The notes under the pieces: generated by a model
Told to the model about the DNA's origin: nothing
What the model saw: the letters and a program-made list of their open reading frames with translations, nothing else
Database searches by the model: none
Origin: Chloroflexota bacterium
GTDB lineage: Bacteria; Chloroflexota; Anaerolineae; Promineifilales; Promineifilaceae
Direction of reading: 5' to 3'
Assembly (NCBI GenBank): GCA_024278255.1
Contig: JAJRTP010000505.1
Span: 1-5,575, forward strand
DNA length: 5,575 bases
Position numbers and translations under genes: made by a program
In this document: positions 1 through 5,575 of the stretch, one piece after another
Position numbering within the stretch: the stretch's first letter is position 1
Layout of the letters: each line of letters starts with the position of its first letter

Positions 1-438
1 ATAAGAAGCAAAACTGTTGTAGATAAAATTAGCCAGGTCCCGGTGTTTGGCGCTGTCCGACTCCTTCGTTCGCGCCCCAACAACCATATCATACCGGCCG
101 ATATGCTCGAGCAGCCGGGGAATATCCTCCGGTTTGTGCTGACCGTCCGCATCCATCATCAAAATGTATTCGCCTTGCGCTTGACGAATACCGGTTTTTA
201 CGGCCGCGCCATTGCCGATATTGTAAGGATGCTGGCATAAATGTACCACCGGGTTTTCCACCTCATTTACCACGTCGGCTGAACCGTCACTTGATCCATC
301 ATCCACCACAATAATTTCGTAAGTTATACTTGGACACTCGCTGTCCAAAGTAGCAGCAAGATGGTCTAATAATTTAGGCACAGCCTGTTCTTCATTGTAC
401 ATAGGGATCACAATAGAAAGAAACGGTTGCTTACTCAT
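1..438 (-). CDS. Family 2 glycosyltransferase, polyprenyl-phosphate sugar synthase type (C-terminus beyond window)
   Basis: The 146 visible codons form the N-terminal part of a GT-A fold glycosyltransferase of the DPM/DPG-synthase-like group. Enzymes of this group transfer a sugar from a nucleotide sugar to polyprenyl (dolichyl-type) phosphate on the cytoplasmic face of the membrane. The sequence opens with a beta strand and the signature SIVIPMYNEE (about residues 8-17). VVDDGSSDGS (44-53) is the nucleotide-binding segment, and NIGNGAAVKTGI (73-84) follows. The metal-binding DxD-type motif DADGQ is at 96-100, followed by H-K-P-E-D. GART at 121-124 continues the family pattern. No membrane segment is seen in this part; any C-terminal ones would lie off the left edge. 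The ATG overlaps the last 8 bases of the upstream GT-C gene and has a good ribosome binding site, which fixes the start. The family call is firm. The sugar and lipid specificity cannot be read from the sequence. Confidence 0.93.
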   Translation of the reverse strand, partial: MSKQPFLSIVIPMYNEEQAVPKLLDHLAATLDSECPSITYEIIVVDDGSSDGSADVVNEVENPVVHLCQHPYNIGNGAAVKTGIRQAQGEYILMMDADGQHKPEDIPRLLEHIGRYDMVVGARTKESDSAKHRDLANFIYNSFASY

Positions 439-2203
439 TTTTGGCTCCCGGTTCCGGAACAGTGTCCAGAGCATAAATTAGCGTGTCTATTTGAACCACG
501 ACGATATCACCTACTTGTGACGGCACTACAATGGGCGCCGGTTCTATAGTAACAAGGGCAAAATAGTCAATGTCTTCGTCGGAAAGTCGAGGAATTAAGG
601 TTTGCAAATCTTCAGCATCGTCAATATACAAAAACTGTTTGGTGTTTAATGAGGCCATGGCAGAAGGCAAAAATGGATTGTTCGTCAAGATTAAATCTGC
701 CGATAAATTGTTGATAGCATCTCGCAACTTGATCTCGCTCTGGTGTTTTTGATGAAGCAGTAAGACGCTGTATCCCTGTAATAATATGGTAATGATTAAA
801 AGCCCTGCTGCAACTCGTTGGAATGTTCGTAAATAGGACCCGGTCAGCCAGCGATCCTCAATTGTAACTACGTAAAATGCCAGGAACACAAAGAGAGGAT
901 AAGCTGGCAGTAAATACCGGGCGCCCCATTGAATTCCCCCTGCCGCCGGCCACACGGCAATCATTAATCCCAAAAATATCAAAACTGTGATTAAAGACAA
1001 TAAATAAACTTGCCGTCCAGTCGTTTTGTCTTGTTTTTTATCGAGATAGATGAGACTTAGAGCAATTAAAGGAAATGTCGAAAGAATTCCAGGCAGTGGT
1101 TGACCCCAAGTACGCCAGATCATTAAGAAAAATCCCGACACGGTCATCCCAAATGCCAGCCATAATACCCAAGTTTTTTGCCAACGGGGAATGCGCACGG
1201 AAAAAATGGTTAGAAAAATGCCAATTAAAATGAGCAGCGCCGCTATAAAGATAATTTCATCTTTCCCTTGAACATATAAAATAAAGCGGGAAAGGGTTAT
1301 ATTACGTGGATATCCTGGGAAAGAAAGAGGAGAGGAATCCGGTATGCCATACTTAAACAGGTGTGGCGCCAGCGTCATGCCCAAGGGGTGTCCTGTCCAG
1401 CGCCATTGGAGCAGCCAAACGGATGTGGCTGTTAGAAAGGAACCTGCTACAAGTGCCAGTAAGATACGCCATTGTTTCCAACTGACTAGCAGCGCCGCGA
1501 AACCAAGGGCAATGGCATAAACATAAATTTCTGGCCGTTGTCCTAAGCCGATCCCTAAAGCCAATCCGCCGTAAAAAGCCGGCTGCCAGCGTGATGTTTG
1601 CAGGCTGCGAGCAAACCCGACCATAGCCCAAAGAGTACAGGCCGCGGCAATGCTGTGGTCCCATAATTCCAGACTGTAGAAAAATAAAGGCGTGGCAAAA
1701 ACAGTGGTCCAGAGCAGTAAATACGGCCGTTTTACCTTCGTAATCTTGCCCATGTAAAAAACGGCCGTTGCTGTCAGAACACCGCCTACTACAGGGATCA
1801 CAGGGAGCGCCATCGTGCCCAAAAATGAGTATAACCAGGCTGTCACCACAGGCAAAAATGCGCTGATTTGGAAGAATATCTCTCCATCCACGACTGAATA
1901 CGCATAGTAAAAGGGGATATACGCCAGGTCTGGATCTAACGTACGTGCCCAATAGTCAATCGCAAGAGTGCTGCTATTGTTCTCTACTAGACTCTGAATC
2001 TGCATGTAACGTAGACCGGTATCCGGGGCGAAGAACGTCAAAGTTGATATGAAATACCAGGAGATGCCAAAGAGTATAAAAAAAATTAGGCTGACGTGAA
2101 CGGCCGTTTTCCCTACTTCTTTTCGTTTCAACCCTGCCGGGAGTGAACTCGTCTCGGTTGTGTGGGGTTGCGGCAGGTGCTGATCTGTTTCAGAAATACG
2201 CAT
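431..2203 (-). CDS. Polytopic membrane protein, GT-C glycosyltransferase-like (GT39/PMT superfamily)
   Basis: This protein of about 590 residues has a polar N-terminus (1-34), then roughly 12-13 hydrophobic segments up to about residue 482, then a soluble tail of about 105 residues. The plan is that of GT-C enzymes, which use polyprenyl-phosphate sugars on the outer membrane face. Supporting marks are an acidic residue in the first outer loop (PDTGLRYMQ, D61), the segment LWDHSIAAA near 180-188, GLALGIGLGQRPE near 213-224 (the usual glycine-rich helix ending in R-P/E), and WGARYLLPAYP near 426-436, a pattern common before a late helix in these proteins. Classical PMT sequence signatures are weak, so substrate and even catalytic activity are inferred. 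Two ATGs are in tandem (2206 and 2203); I chose the second because GAGGA directly abuts the first. The stop overlaps the GT2 start, so both act in one transcript. Three ACGGCCGT palindromes lie in the gene. Confidence 0.85.
   Translation of the reverse strand: MRISETDQHLPQPHTTETSSLPAGLKRKEVGKTAVHVSLIFFILFGISWYFISTLTFFAPDTGLRYMQIQSLVENNSSTLAIDYWARTLDPDLAYIPFYYAYSVVDGEIFFQISAFLPVVTAWLYSFLGTMALPVIPVVGGVLTATAVFYMGKITKVKRPYLLLWTTVFATPLFFYSLELWDHSIAAACTLWAMVGFARSLQTSRWQPAFYGGLALGIGLGQRPEIYVYAIALGFAALLVSWKQWRILLALVAGSFLTATSVWLLQWRWTGHPLGMTLAPHLFKYGIPDSSPLSFPGYPRNITLSRFILYVQGKDEIIFIAALLILIGIFLTIFSVRIPRWQKTWVLWLAFGMTVSGFFLMIWRTWGQPLPGILSTFPLIALSLIYLDKKQDKTTGRQVYLLSLITVLIFLGLMIAVWPAAGGIQWGARYLLPAYPLFVFLAFYVVTIEDRWLTGSYLRTFQRVAAGLLIITILLQGYSVLLLHQKHQSEIKLRDAINNLSADLILTNNPFLPSAMASLNTKQFLYIDDAEDLQTLIPRLSDEDIDYFALVTIEPAPIVVPSQVGDIVVVQIDTLIYALDTVPEPGAKNE
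445..449 (-). promoter_or_regulatory. Ribosome binding site of the GT2 gene
   Basis: On the minus strand GGGAG lies six bases before the ATG at 438. It sits inside the last codons of the upstream GT-C gene, whose TAA stop (433-431) falls just after that ATG. A strong site plus an 8-base gene overlap supports this start and suggests translational coupling: ribosomes ending the upstream gene can restart on GT2. Confidence 0.7.
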
Positions 2204-2343
2204 CATTCCTCACAATCCGCTGATAATTGATAAACCCAACGGGAACTTCCCCCGCCACACTCAACGAGGCGTAGGTCTTCATTGAGATTATAACTAGAAA
2301 GGGTTGGTTGTTCATTGACTTTTCCCGGAGATGTGTTCTTCAT
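2203..2343 (-). CDS. Possible 46-residue small protein between two GT-C genes
   Basis: In the gap after the 592-residue GT-C gene, the minus strand reads open from an ATG at 2343 for 46 codons. Its TGA stop (2205-2203) interlocks with the tandem ATGs of the next gene (ATGATG), the arrangement expected of a translationally coupled gene. The peptide is polar and has no signal peptide or membrane helix. It begins MKNTSPGKVN, has an acidic stretch NEDLRLVE around 21-28, then a cysteine and three glycines (CGGGSSRW, 29-36), and ends SADCEE. I do not recognise a family. Against it, no Shine-Dalgarno sequence precedes the ATG, an in-frame TAA lies two codons upstream, and a promoter-like TATAAT lies inside it. 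It may be a real small protein, a leader peptide or a chance open frame in a 5' leader. Confidence 0.35.
   Translation of the reverse strand: MKNTSPGKVNEQPTLSSYNLNEDLRLVECGGGSSRWVYQLSADCEE
2207..2211 (-). promoter_or_regulatory. Ribosome binding site deciding between two tandem ATGs
   Basis: On the minus strand GAGGA is followed immediately by ATGATG. The first ATG (2206) has no spacer at all, while the second (2203) has three bases. That is short but more workable, so the second is the more likely start of the GT-C-like gene. The difference is one residue. Confidence 0.5.
2287..2315 (-). promoter_or_regulatory. Candidate sigma-70-type promoter upstream of the second GT-C gene
   Basis: On the minus strand a perfect TATAAT (2292-2287) lies about 80 bases before the GT-C-like gene start. 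Seventeen bases upstream is ATGAAC (2315-2310), which matches only three of six positions of TTGACA. This could be an internal promoter for the GT-C-like and GT2 genes. It would compete with the small-ORF reading of the same stretch. Confidence 0.3.
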
Positions 2344-2365
2344 CTGTTAGAATCTATGCAGTTTC

Positions 2366-4144
2366 TTACTTCATCTCATAAACGTGAACGGTATAATCGC
2401 GTACTTTATAAGTATGAACAAGTTGAGCGTTTGTAAATAGTTCAGGGACAGTATCACGCAATTGGATTTCAGTGTAATAGCGCGGAGGATAAGGGCCGGT
2501 TACATCCACAACAAGGTGCGTAAATTCAACATCAAGGAAGGTTCGTTCATCCACACCCAATAACCAGATAGCGGGCAGGCTGTTTTCTAACGCCAGAGTA
2601 GGGGCAAAGGGGCCGGCCAAAATGGTGGTTTCAGCGGGTAAGTCGCGGGCGATCTGGCGAGCCGCTTCTACGGTGCTGTATTGAATCGTTTGCTGCATTG
2701 TGGCATATTGAAATAGTTGCAACAGTAGCGCGGACAACAAGAATCCCCCAACCAAAATGGAACGATAACGTCTGGATTCGGGCCACAGGTGAAAATTTTG
2801 ATTTTGCGTAGCCATAAATAAATAAAATAAGACCAGAGGCATGGCAACTACTAAACTAACGGTTAATATAAAGTAGGCGGTTGGCACTTCTGGCATATAC
2901 CATCGTTGGGCGAAGCCGGATTGGGCAGGCTGTAGATAGATGAAGGCGTGGACGGCCATGATCACCTGATACAGAAAATAGGTGACGCCGCCATACAAGA
3001 ATAGAGGGTAAATACGGCCGAACTGTGTGGGCAAAGCCAGGGGGCGATGTCGTAAAAGACGATCCAGAGCAATGCCGGCTGTCAAACTTATCAATGGGAT
3101 GAGAATAATTTGAAAGCGCAGTGGACGAATCAGGGAAACGTAGAGCATTGCCAGACTGCTGAACAAGAAGGTCAACAGAAGAATCTCGGCCACATTTGGA
3201 GACGGCCGTTTCCGGCTAAGTAGCTGCATCAAGCGGCCGAAAGTATAGCCATACGCCAAAATAAACAAGGGCAGCATCCGCCACACAAAGCCAAAATCTA
3301 CGCCCATGTATAAAACTGACCAAAGAGCTGCTCGTATACTTTGTTCCAGCCCTTGTAGGGGATTCACGACGCGAGCATAGTACGCTTTGCCAACAGTTTC
3401 AGGCTGTGGTTGGTACAAAAAGAGTACCCAGGCAGCAATCACAAGTAGAATCCCAGAGATAAACAAGAGTAGGGGGATGTAGGCACGGCCGTTACGCCAG
3501 GCACGTTTCTGTCCAATTAACCAGAGAAAGGCCAGCAAAGCAGCCGGTAAAAAAGAGATAGCTGGGAGCTTAATGAACAGCGCTGCAAAAGCTGTGCTCG
3601 CTCCGGAAATGAAGAACCAGACAGGTTGCCGCAGCCCACGCCCCCAGGCATAAAGCATAAATACCATCCCACAAGCGACTGTGGTGTAGGCCATGGGGTC
3701 GCGGTTGTAAATGATGTAAACATAATTGATCGCCAGCAAGAAGGCGGAAAATAACGCCGCACGACGACCAAAATGCTGTCGGGCGAACCCGGCCACGAGA
3801 GCGATGGACAGAACGCTGGTGATGACAGAGATGAAGTTAGCTGACCAATAGCTCACACCCAACAAGCGAAAAAAGAGGAAAGCCAGCCAATTAATGAAAG
3901 GATACATGATCTGCGTTTGACGCGGGCCGGAGAAGGCGTCCCATTCTCCAAATAAGGCCATGTCTCGCCCGGCCGCGATGGTCGCCGGGCCGTCCAGGCT
4001 GAGTTCTGGTGTGGGGGAGATACCTAATGGGGCGTCGGCGGTTAGGTGGTGCAGGCGCAGGGCGAAAGCAAGAAGAAGGATGAGAAGGATAAAAAACCAG
4101 AAACGGCCGTTGCCCTGAGTTTTGTACAATAAACGCTGATTCAT
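2366..4144 (-). CDS. GT39/PMT_2-like GT-C membrane glycosyltransferase
   Basis: This 592-residue protein has about 13-14 membrane segments and a soluble C-terminal domain of roughly 110 residues (about 482-592). The first helix (15-32) leads into a long outer loop rich in acidic residues (PELSLDGPATIAAGRD, E47/D51/D61, and GEWD), where GT39 enzymes carry their catalytic acid. The loop ends in YPFINWLAFLFFRLLG, the usual P-containing entry to helix 2. NRDPMAYTT near 147-155 and RFQIILIPLISLTAG near 343-357 are further hallmarks (a basic residue, then L-P-L and a small-residue helix). By family, it would move a sugar from a polyprenyl-phosphate carrier to an acceptor outside the membrane; the acceptor is unknown. 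The ATG at 4144 is the only ATG near the start. An in-frame TTG at 4180 would add 12 residues of no clear character. It is the first gene of the minus-strand cluster and contains three ACGGCCGT copies. Confidence 0.88.
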   Translation of the reverse strand: MNQRLLYKTQGNGRFWFFILLILLLAFALRLHHLTADAPLGISPTPELSLDGPATIAAGRDMALFGEWDAFSGPRQTQIMYPFINWLAFLFFRLLGVSYWSANFISVITSVLSIALVAGFARQHFGRRAALFSAFLLAINYVYIIYNRDPMAYTTVACGMVFMLYAWGRGLRQPVWFFISGASTAFAALFIKLPAISFLPAALLAFLWLIGQKRAWRNGRAYIPLLLFISGILLVIAAWVLFLYQPQPETVGKAYYARVVNPLQGLEQSIRAALWSVLYMGVDFGFVWRMLPLFILAYGYTFGRLMQLLSRKRPSPNVAEILLLTFLFSSLAMLYVSLIRPLRFQIILIPLISLTAGIALDRLLRHRPLALPTQFGRIYPLFLYGGVTYFLYQVIMAVHAFIYLQPAQSGFAQRWYMPEVPTAYFILTVSLVVAMPLVLFYLFMATQNQNFHLWPESRRYRSILVGGFLLSALLLQLFQYATMQQTIQYSTVEAARQIARDLPAETTILAGPFAPTLALENSLPAIWLLGVDERTFLDVEFTHLVVDVTGPYPPRYYTEIQLRDTVPELFTNAQLVHTYKVRDYTVHVYEMK

Positions 4145-4150
4145 ACCATC

Positions 4151-4180
4151 ATGATACCAACAAAGCGCTAAAGGTAGCAA
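4151..4180 (-). promoter_or_regulatory. Candidate promoter of the 592-residue GT-C gene, possibly giving a leaderless mRNA
   Basis: On the minus strand TTGCTA (4180-4175, four of six matches to TTGACA) is followed after 18 bases by TATCAT (4156-4151, five of six matches to TATAAT). Only six bases separate the -10 box from the ATG at 4144, so transcription would begin at or very near the start codon. The absence of a Shine-Dalgarno sequence there agrees with this. It is a pattern match only. Confidence 0.35.
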
Positions 4181-4190
4181 AAACTAGACA

Positions 4191-4243
4191 AACCTGTCAC
4201 AATCTGGGCAGATATTTTTGGAAACAGACCGTTTTTACAGGTT
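4191..4243. repeat. Inverted repeat in the divergent intergenic region
   Basis: The 102-base gap between the divergent GT-C genes (4145-4246) contains AACCTGT at 4191-4197 and its exact complement ACAGGTT at 4237-4243, separated by 39 bases. A smaller dyad GACA-AACC-TGTC (4187-4198) overlaps the left arm. The right arm includes the weak CAGG ribosome binding site of the plus-strand gene. The arrangement could be a pair of operator half-sites or a long-range RNA stem. Seven-base arms at this distance can also arise by chance. I find no convincing plus-strand promoter in the gap. Confidence 0.25.
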
Positions 4244-4246
4244 AGC

Positions 4247-5575
4247 ATGATGATGACAAAGAACCGATCTGAATGGGGCATTGCTGCTGCCTTGATTTTA
4301 CTGGTACTTTTGCTGCGCTTCCCATCGTTTTATGTCCCTTTTGAGAATGACAGCGGCGATCATGCGTACCATGCGCGGTTGATATTGCGCGGCGAACCGC
4401 TGTATGGTACGCATCACCCCGACCAACATATGCCAGGCGTGTTTTATACGTATGCCTTGTCATTTCAGCTATTTGGGGAGTCGGTCGCCGCGATCAAGGG
4501 AGTGCTTCTGCTCTGGATTGCCGTAACTGTTTATCTGATCTACCGTCTGGGGCTGTGTCTGGCTAACCGGCGGGTGGGATTGTTGGCCGCAGTCACGGCC
4601 GCTTTGTTATTTGCAACCTGGGAACTATCCGCATTCAGCGCCCGCACGGAATTGTTTGTGGTCTTGCCGCAGGTAGGCGTTGCTTTACTGTTGGTTGGAC
4701 GCAGCAAGGAGGGAGGGGGACACGGCCGTTTCTGGGCTGTCGGGCTGCTGGCAGGCGTGGCGTTTTTGTTTAAGGCCAATTATGTATTGGCTCCGGCGGG
4801 AATGGTAGGCGTGGCGCTGCTGTGGGATGGTTTTTCGGGACATGGATGGAAAACGGCCGTTTCCCGCGGATTATGGGCCATTTTAGGTGTGGTCACGGCC
4901 GTGGCCCCTGTCTTCCTCTATTTTGCCGCTATCGGCCTGCTCGACCGCTTCCTGCTCGTCTTTCAGATTGGCGGAAGGTATCTCACGGCGCGGGCGCATC
5001 CCGTCTTCACCGGGCCGGAACACCGCATTTTGGTGCCGCTGGCTGTACTGGCCCGCAGCAACGCCCTGCTGCTGCTGTCGTCCCTTGCCGGGCTGATTTT
5101 CTTACCCTTGACCCGCCGCCAGCGTACATCAACAGAAAATGGGCGTTGGGCTTTGCTGATCATCTGGTTCTTCCTGACTTTTGTGGAAACAAACGTCAGT
5201 CGCTCTTATTTGCAGCATTATTATGTGATGTTTATTCCCACGGTGACATTATTAGCAGCCTGGTTCATAGACAAATTGGCGCAAGACATCGGGGTGAAAT
5301 GGGGACAGAGAGGGGAAACGGCCGTCGTTCTTTCCTTGCTTCTGCTCATCATTTTCATCAACTTCCTGCCAAACTTCACCTTCTACCGTGAATTTGGTCG
5401 TTATGCGCTGGGTCAGCAAAGTTATAAAGCCTTCCTGGTGGATGGCTTGCCCGACGATGGAGGTGTGGTTGCTCTGGAAATGGCAGCGTTGGCCGACTAC
5501 TTGCAAGCTCAGACCGATCCGGACGATGCTATTTATTTTTGGTCTAATTTCATGGAGCTGTATTTTTTAGCTGAC
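4247..5575 (+). CDS. GT39/PMT_2-like GT-C membrane glycosyltransferase (3' end beyond window)
   Basis: The frame stays open for 443 codons to the right edge, so the C-terminus is missing. After helix 1 (about 10-24) comes the classic first outer loop: FENDSGDHAYHARLILRGE with acidic E33/D35/D38, then PLYGTHHPDQHMPGVFYTYA, ending in the H-x-P-G pattern before helix 2. ARTELFVVLPQ (132-142), FLFKANYVLAP (173-183) and SYLQHYYVMFIPTVTLLAAW (320-339) match the order seen in GT39/PMT_2 proteins; the HYY...P helix is especially typical. About 11-12 membrane segments end near 373. A soluble domain starting there includes DPDDAIYFWS near 424-433, like the outer C-terminal domains of this family. The expected role is transfer of a sugar from a polyprenyl-phosphate donor outside the membrane. 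Three consecutive ATGs (4247, 4250, 4253) could start it; a CAGG five bases before 4247 favours the first. Four ACGGCCGT copies lie in the gene. Confidence 0.9.
   Translation, partial: MMMTKNRSEWGIAAALILLVLLLRFPSFYVPFENDSGDHAYHARLILRGEPLYGTHHPDQHMPGVFYTYALSFQLFGESVAAIKGVLLLWIAVTVYLIYRLGLCLANRRVGLLAAVTAALLFATWELSAFSARTELFVVLPQVGVALLLVGRSKEGGGHGRFWAVGLLAGVAFLFKANYVLAPAGMVGVALLWDGFSGHGWKTAVSRGLWAILGVVTAVAPVFLYFAAIGLLDRFLLVFQIGGRYLTARAHPVFTGPEHRILVPLAVLARSNALLLLSSLAGLIFLPLTRRQRTSTENGRWALLIIWFFLTFVETNVSRSYLQHYYVMFIPTVTLLAAWFIDKLAQDIGVKWGQRGETAVVLSLLLLIIFINFLPNFTFYREFGRYALGQQSYKAFLVDGLPDDGGVVALEMAALADYLQAQTDPDDAIYFWSNFMELYFLAD

Larger units (their letters stand above)
1723..5325. repeat. Dispersed palindromic octamer ACGGCCGT, 10 exact copies
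   Basis: Exact copies start at 1723, 1761, 2100, 3202, 3485, 4103, 4722, 4853, 4895 and 5318. Four are the longer palindrome AACGGCCGTT (1761, 2100, 4103, 4853 cores). The CGGCCG core occurs six more times, at 95, 201, 3015, 3234, 3970 and 4596. All exact copies are inside coding sequence, on genes of both orientations. They fall in every codon phase: Thr-Ala-Val at 1761, 2100, 4853, 4895 and 5318; Gly-Arg at 3485, 4103 and 4722; Arg-Pro at 1723 and 3202. Protein sequence therefore does not explain them. The span given covers the first to the last copy; it is not one continuous element. Confidence 0.85.

Noticed and set aside
451..460. Perfect palindrome GTTCCGGAAC near the end of the GT-C-like gene
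   Set aside because: It has no loop, so it is not a terminator hairpin, and it is followed at once by a coupled gene. It is a single copy inside coding sequence.
1353..1952. Minus-strand open frame of 199 codons
   Set aside because: It lies wholly inside the GT-C-like gene in another frame. Its product is rich in Cys, Arg and His with no domain pattern, while the enclosing frame has clear membrane helices and family motifs.
2241..2251. GGGAACTTCCC inverted repeat in the gap between the GT-C genes
   Set aside because: The arms meet around one base with no T-run after them, so it is not an intrinsic terminator. It is too short and too isolated to call an operator.
4145..4180. 12-residue N-terminal extension of the 592-residue GT-C protein from TTG at 4180
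   Set aside because: A TTG start without a good ribosome binding site is less likely than the ATG at 4144. The protein from 4144 already has a normal cytoplasmic lead before helix 1.
4198..4216. Plus-strand promoter boxes for the divergent GT-C gene (CACAAT or GATATT as -10)
   Set aside because: Neither has a matching -35 box at 16-18 bases. The TAGACA at 4185 lies 20 bases from GATATT, which is too far to support.
4540..4779. Minus-strand open frame opposite the plus-strand GT-C gene
   Set aside because: It is antisense to conserved helices of the GT39-like protein, and its product is Ala/Pro/Asn-rich and featureless.
4822..5391. Plus-strand open frame of 189 codons
   Set aside because: It overlaps the plus-strand GT39-like gene in another frame. 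The long frame from 4247 carries the family motifs through this region, and this one has low-complexity composition and no recognisable domain.

Overview
This window of bacterial DNA is devoted to membrane-linked glycosylation. It carries three large polytopic proteins that look like GT-C glycosyltransferases (GT39/PMT_2-like). It also carries the N-terminal part of a GT-A family 2 glycosyltransferase of the polyprenyl-phosphate-sugar synthase type. I see no RNA genes, mobile elements or CRISPR arrays. The base composition is mid-range, AT-richer in the left half and GC-richer to the right. The gene types and the mixed codon use would fit an environmental Chloroflexota (Anaerolineae-like) genome, but that assignment is a low-confidence inference and no marker gene in the window proves it.

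Layout. Bases 1-4144 hold a minus-strand cluster, read right to left: a 592-residue GT-C protein (2366-4144), a 159-base gap that contains a possible 46-codon small ORF (2203-2343), a second GT-C-like protein of about 590 residues (431-2203), and a GT2 gene (438 down to the window edge, C-terminus missing). The GT2 start codon overlaps the end of the preceding gene by 8 bases and has a good ribosome binding site inside that gene, so these two are almost certainly co-transcribed and translationally coupled. A 102-base divergent gap (4145-4246) separates this cluster from a plus-strand GT-C gene (4247 to the right edge, 443 codons, no stop reached).

How the genes could work together (inference from family knowledge). 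The GT2 enzyme would load a sugar from a nucleotide sugar onto polyprenyl phosphate on the cytoplasmic side. After the lipid-linked sugar is flipped, one or more of the GT-C proteins would transfer it to an acceptor on the outer face of the membrane. The acceptor could be protein, lipid or a cell-surface polysaccharide, and the sequence does not say which.

The most striking non-gene signal is the palindromic octamer ACGGCCGT. It occurs 10 times exactly in 5.6 kb, against about 0.1 expected at random. It lies in three different genes, on both coding orientations and in all three codon phases. This looks like a genome-wide over-represented palindrome comparable to HIP1 (GCGATCGC) in cyanobacteria.
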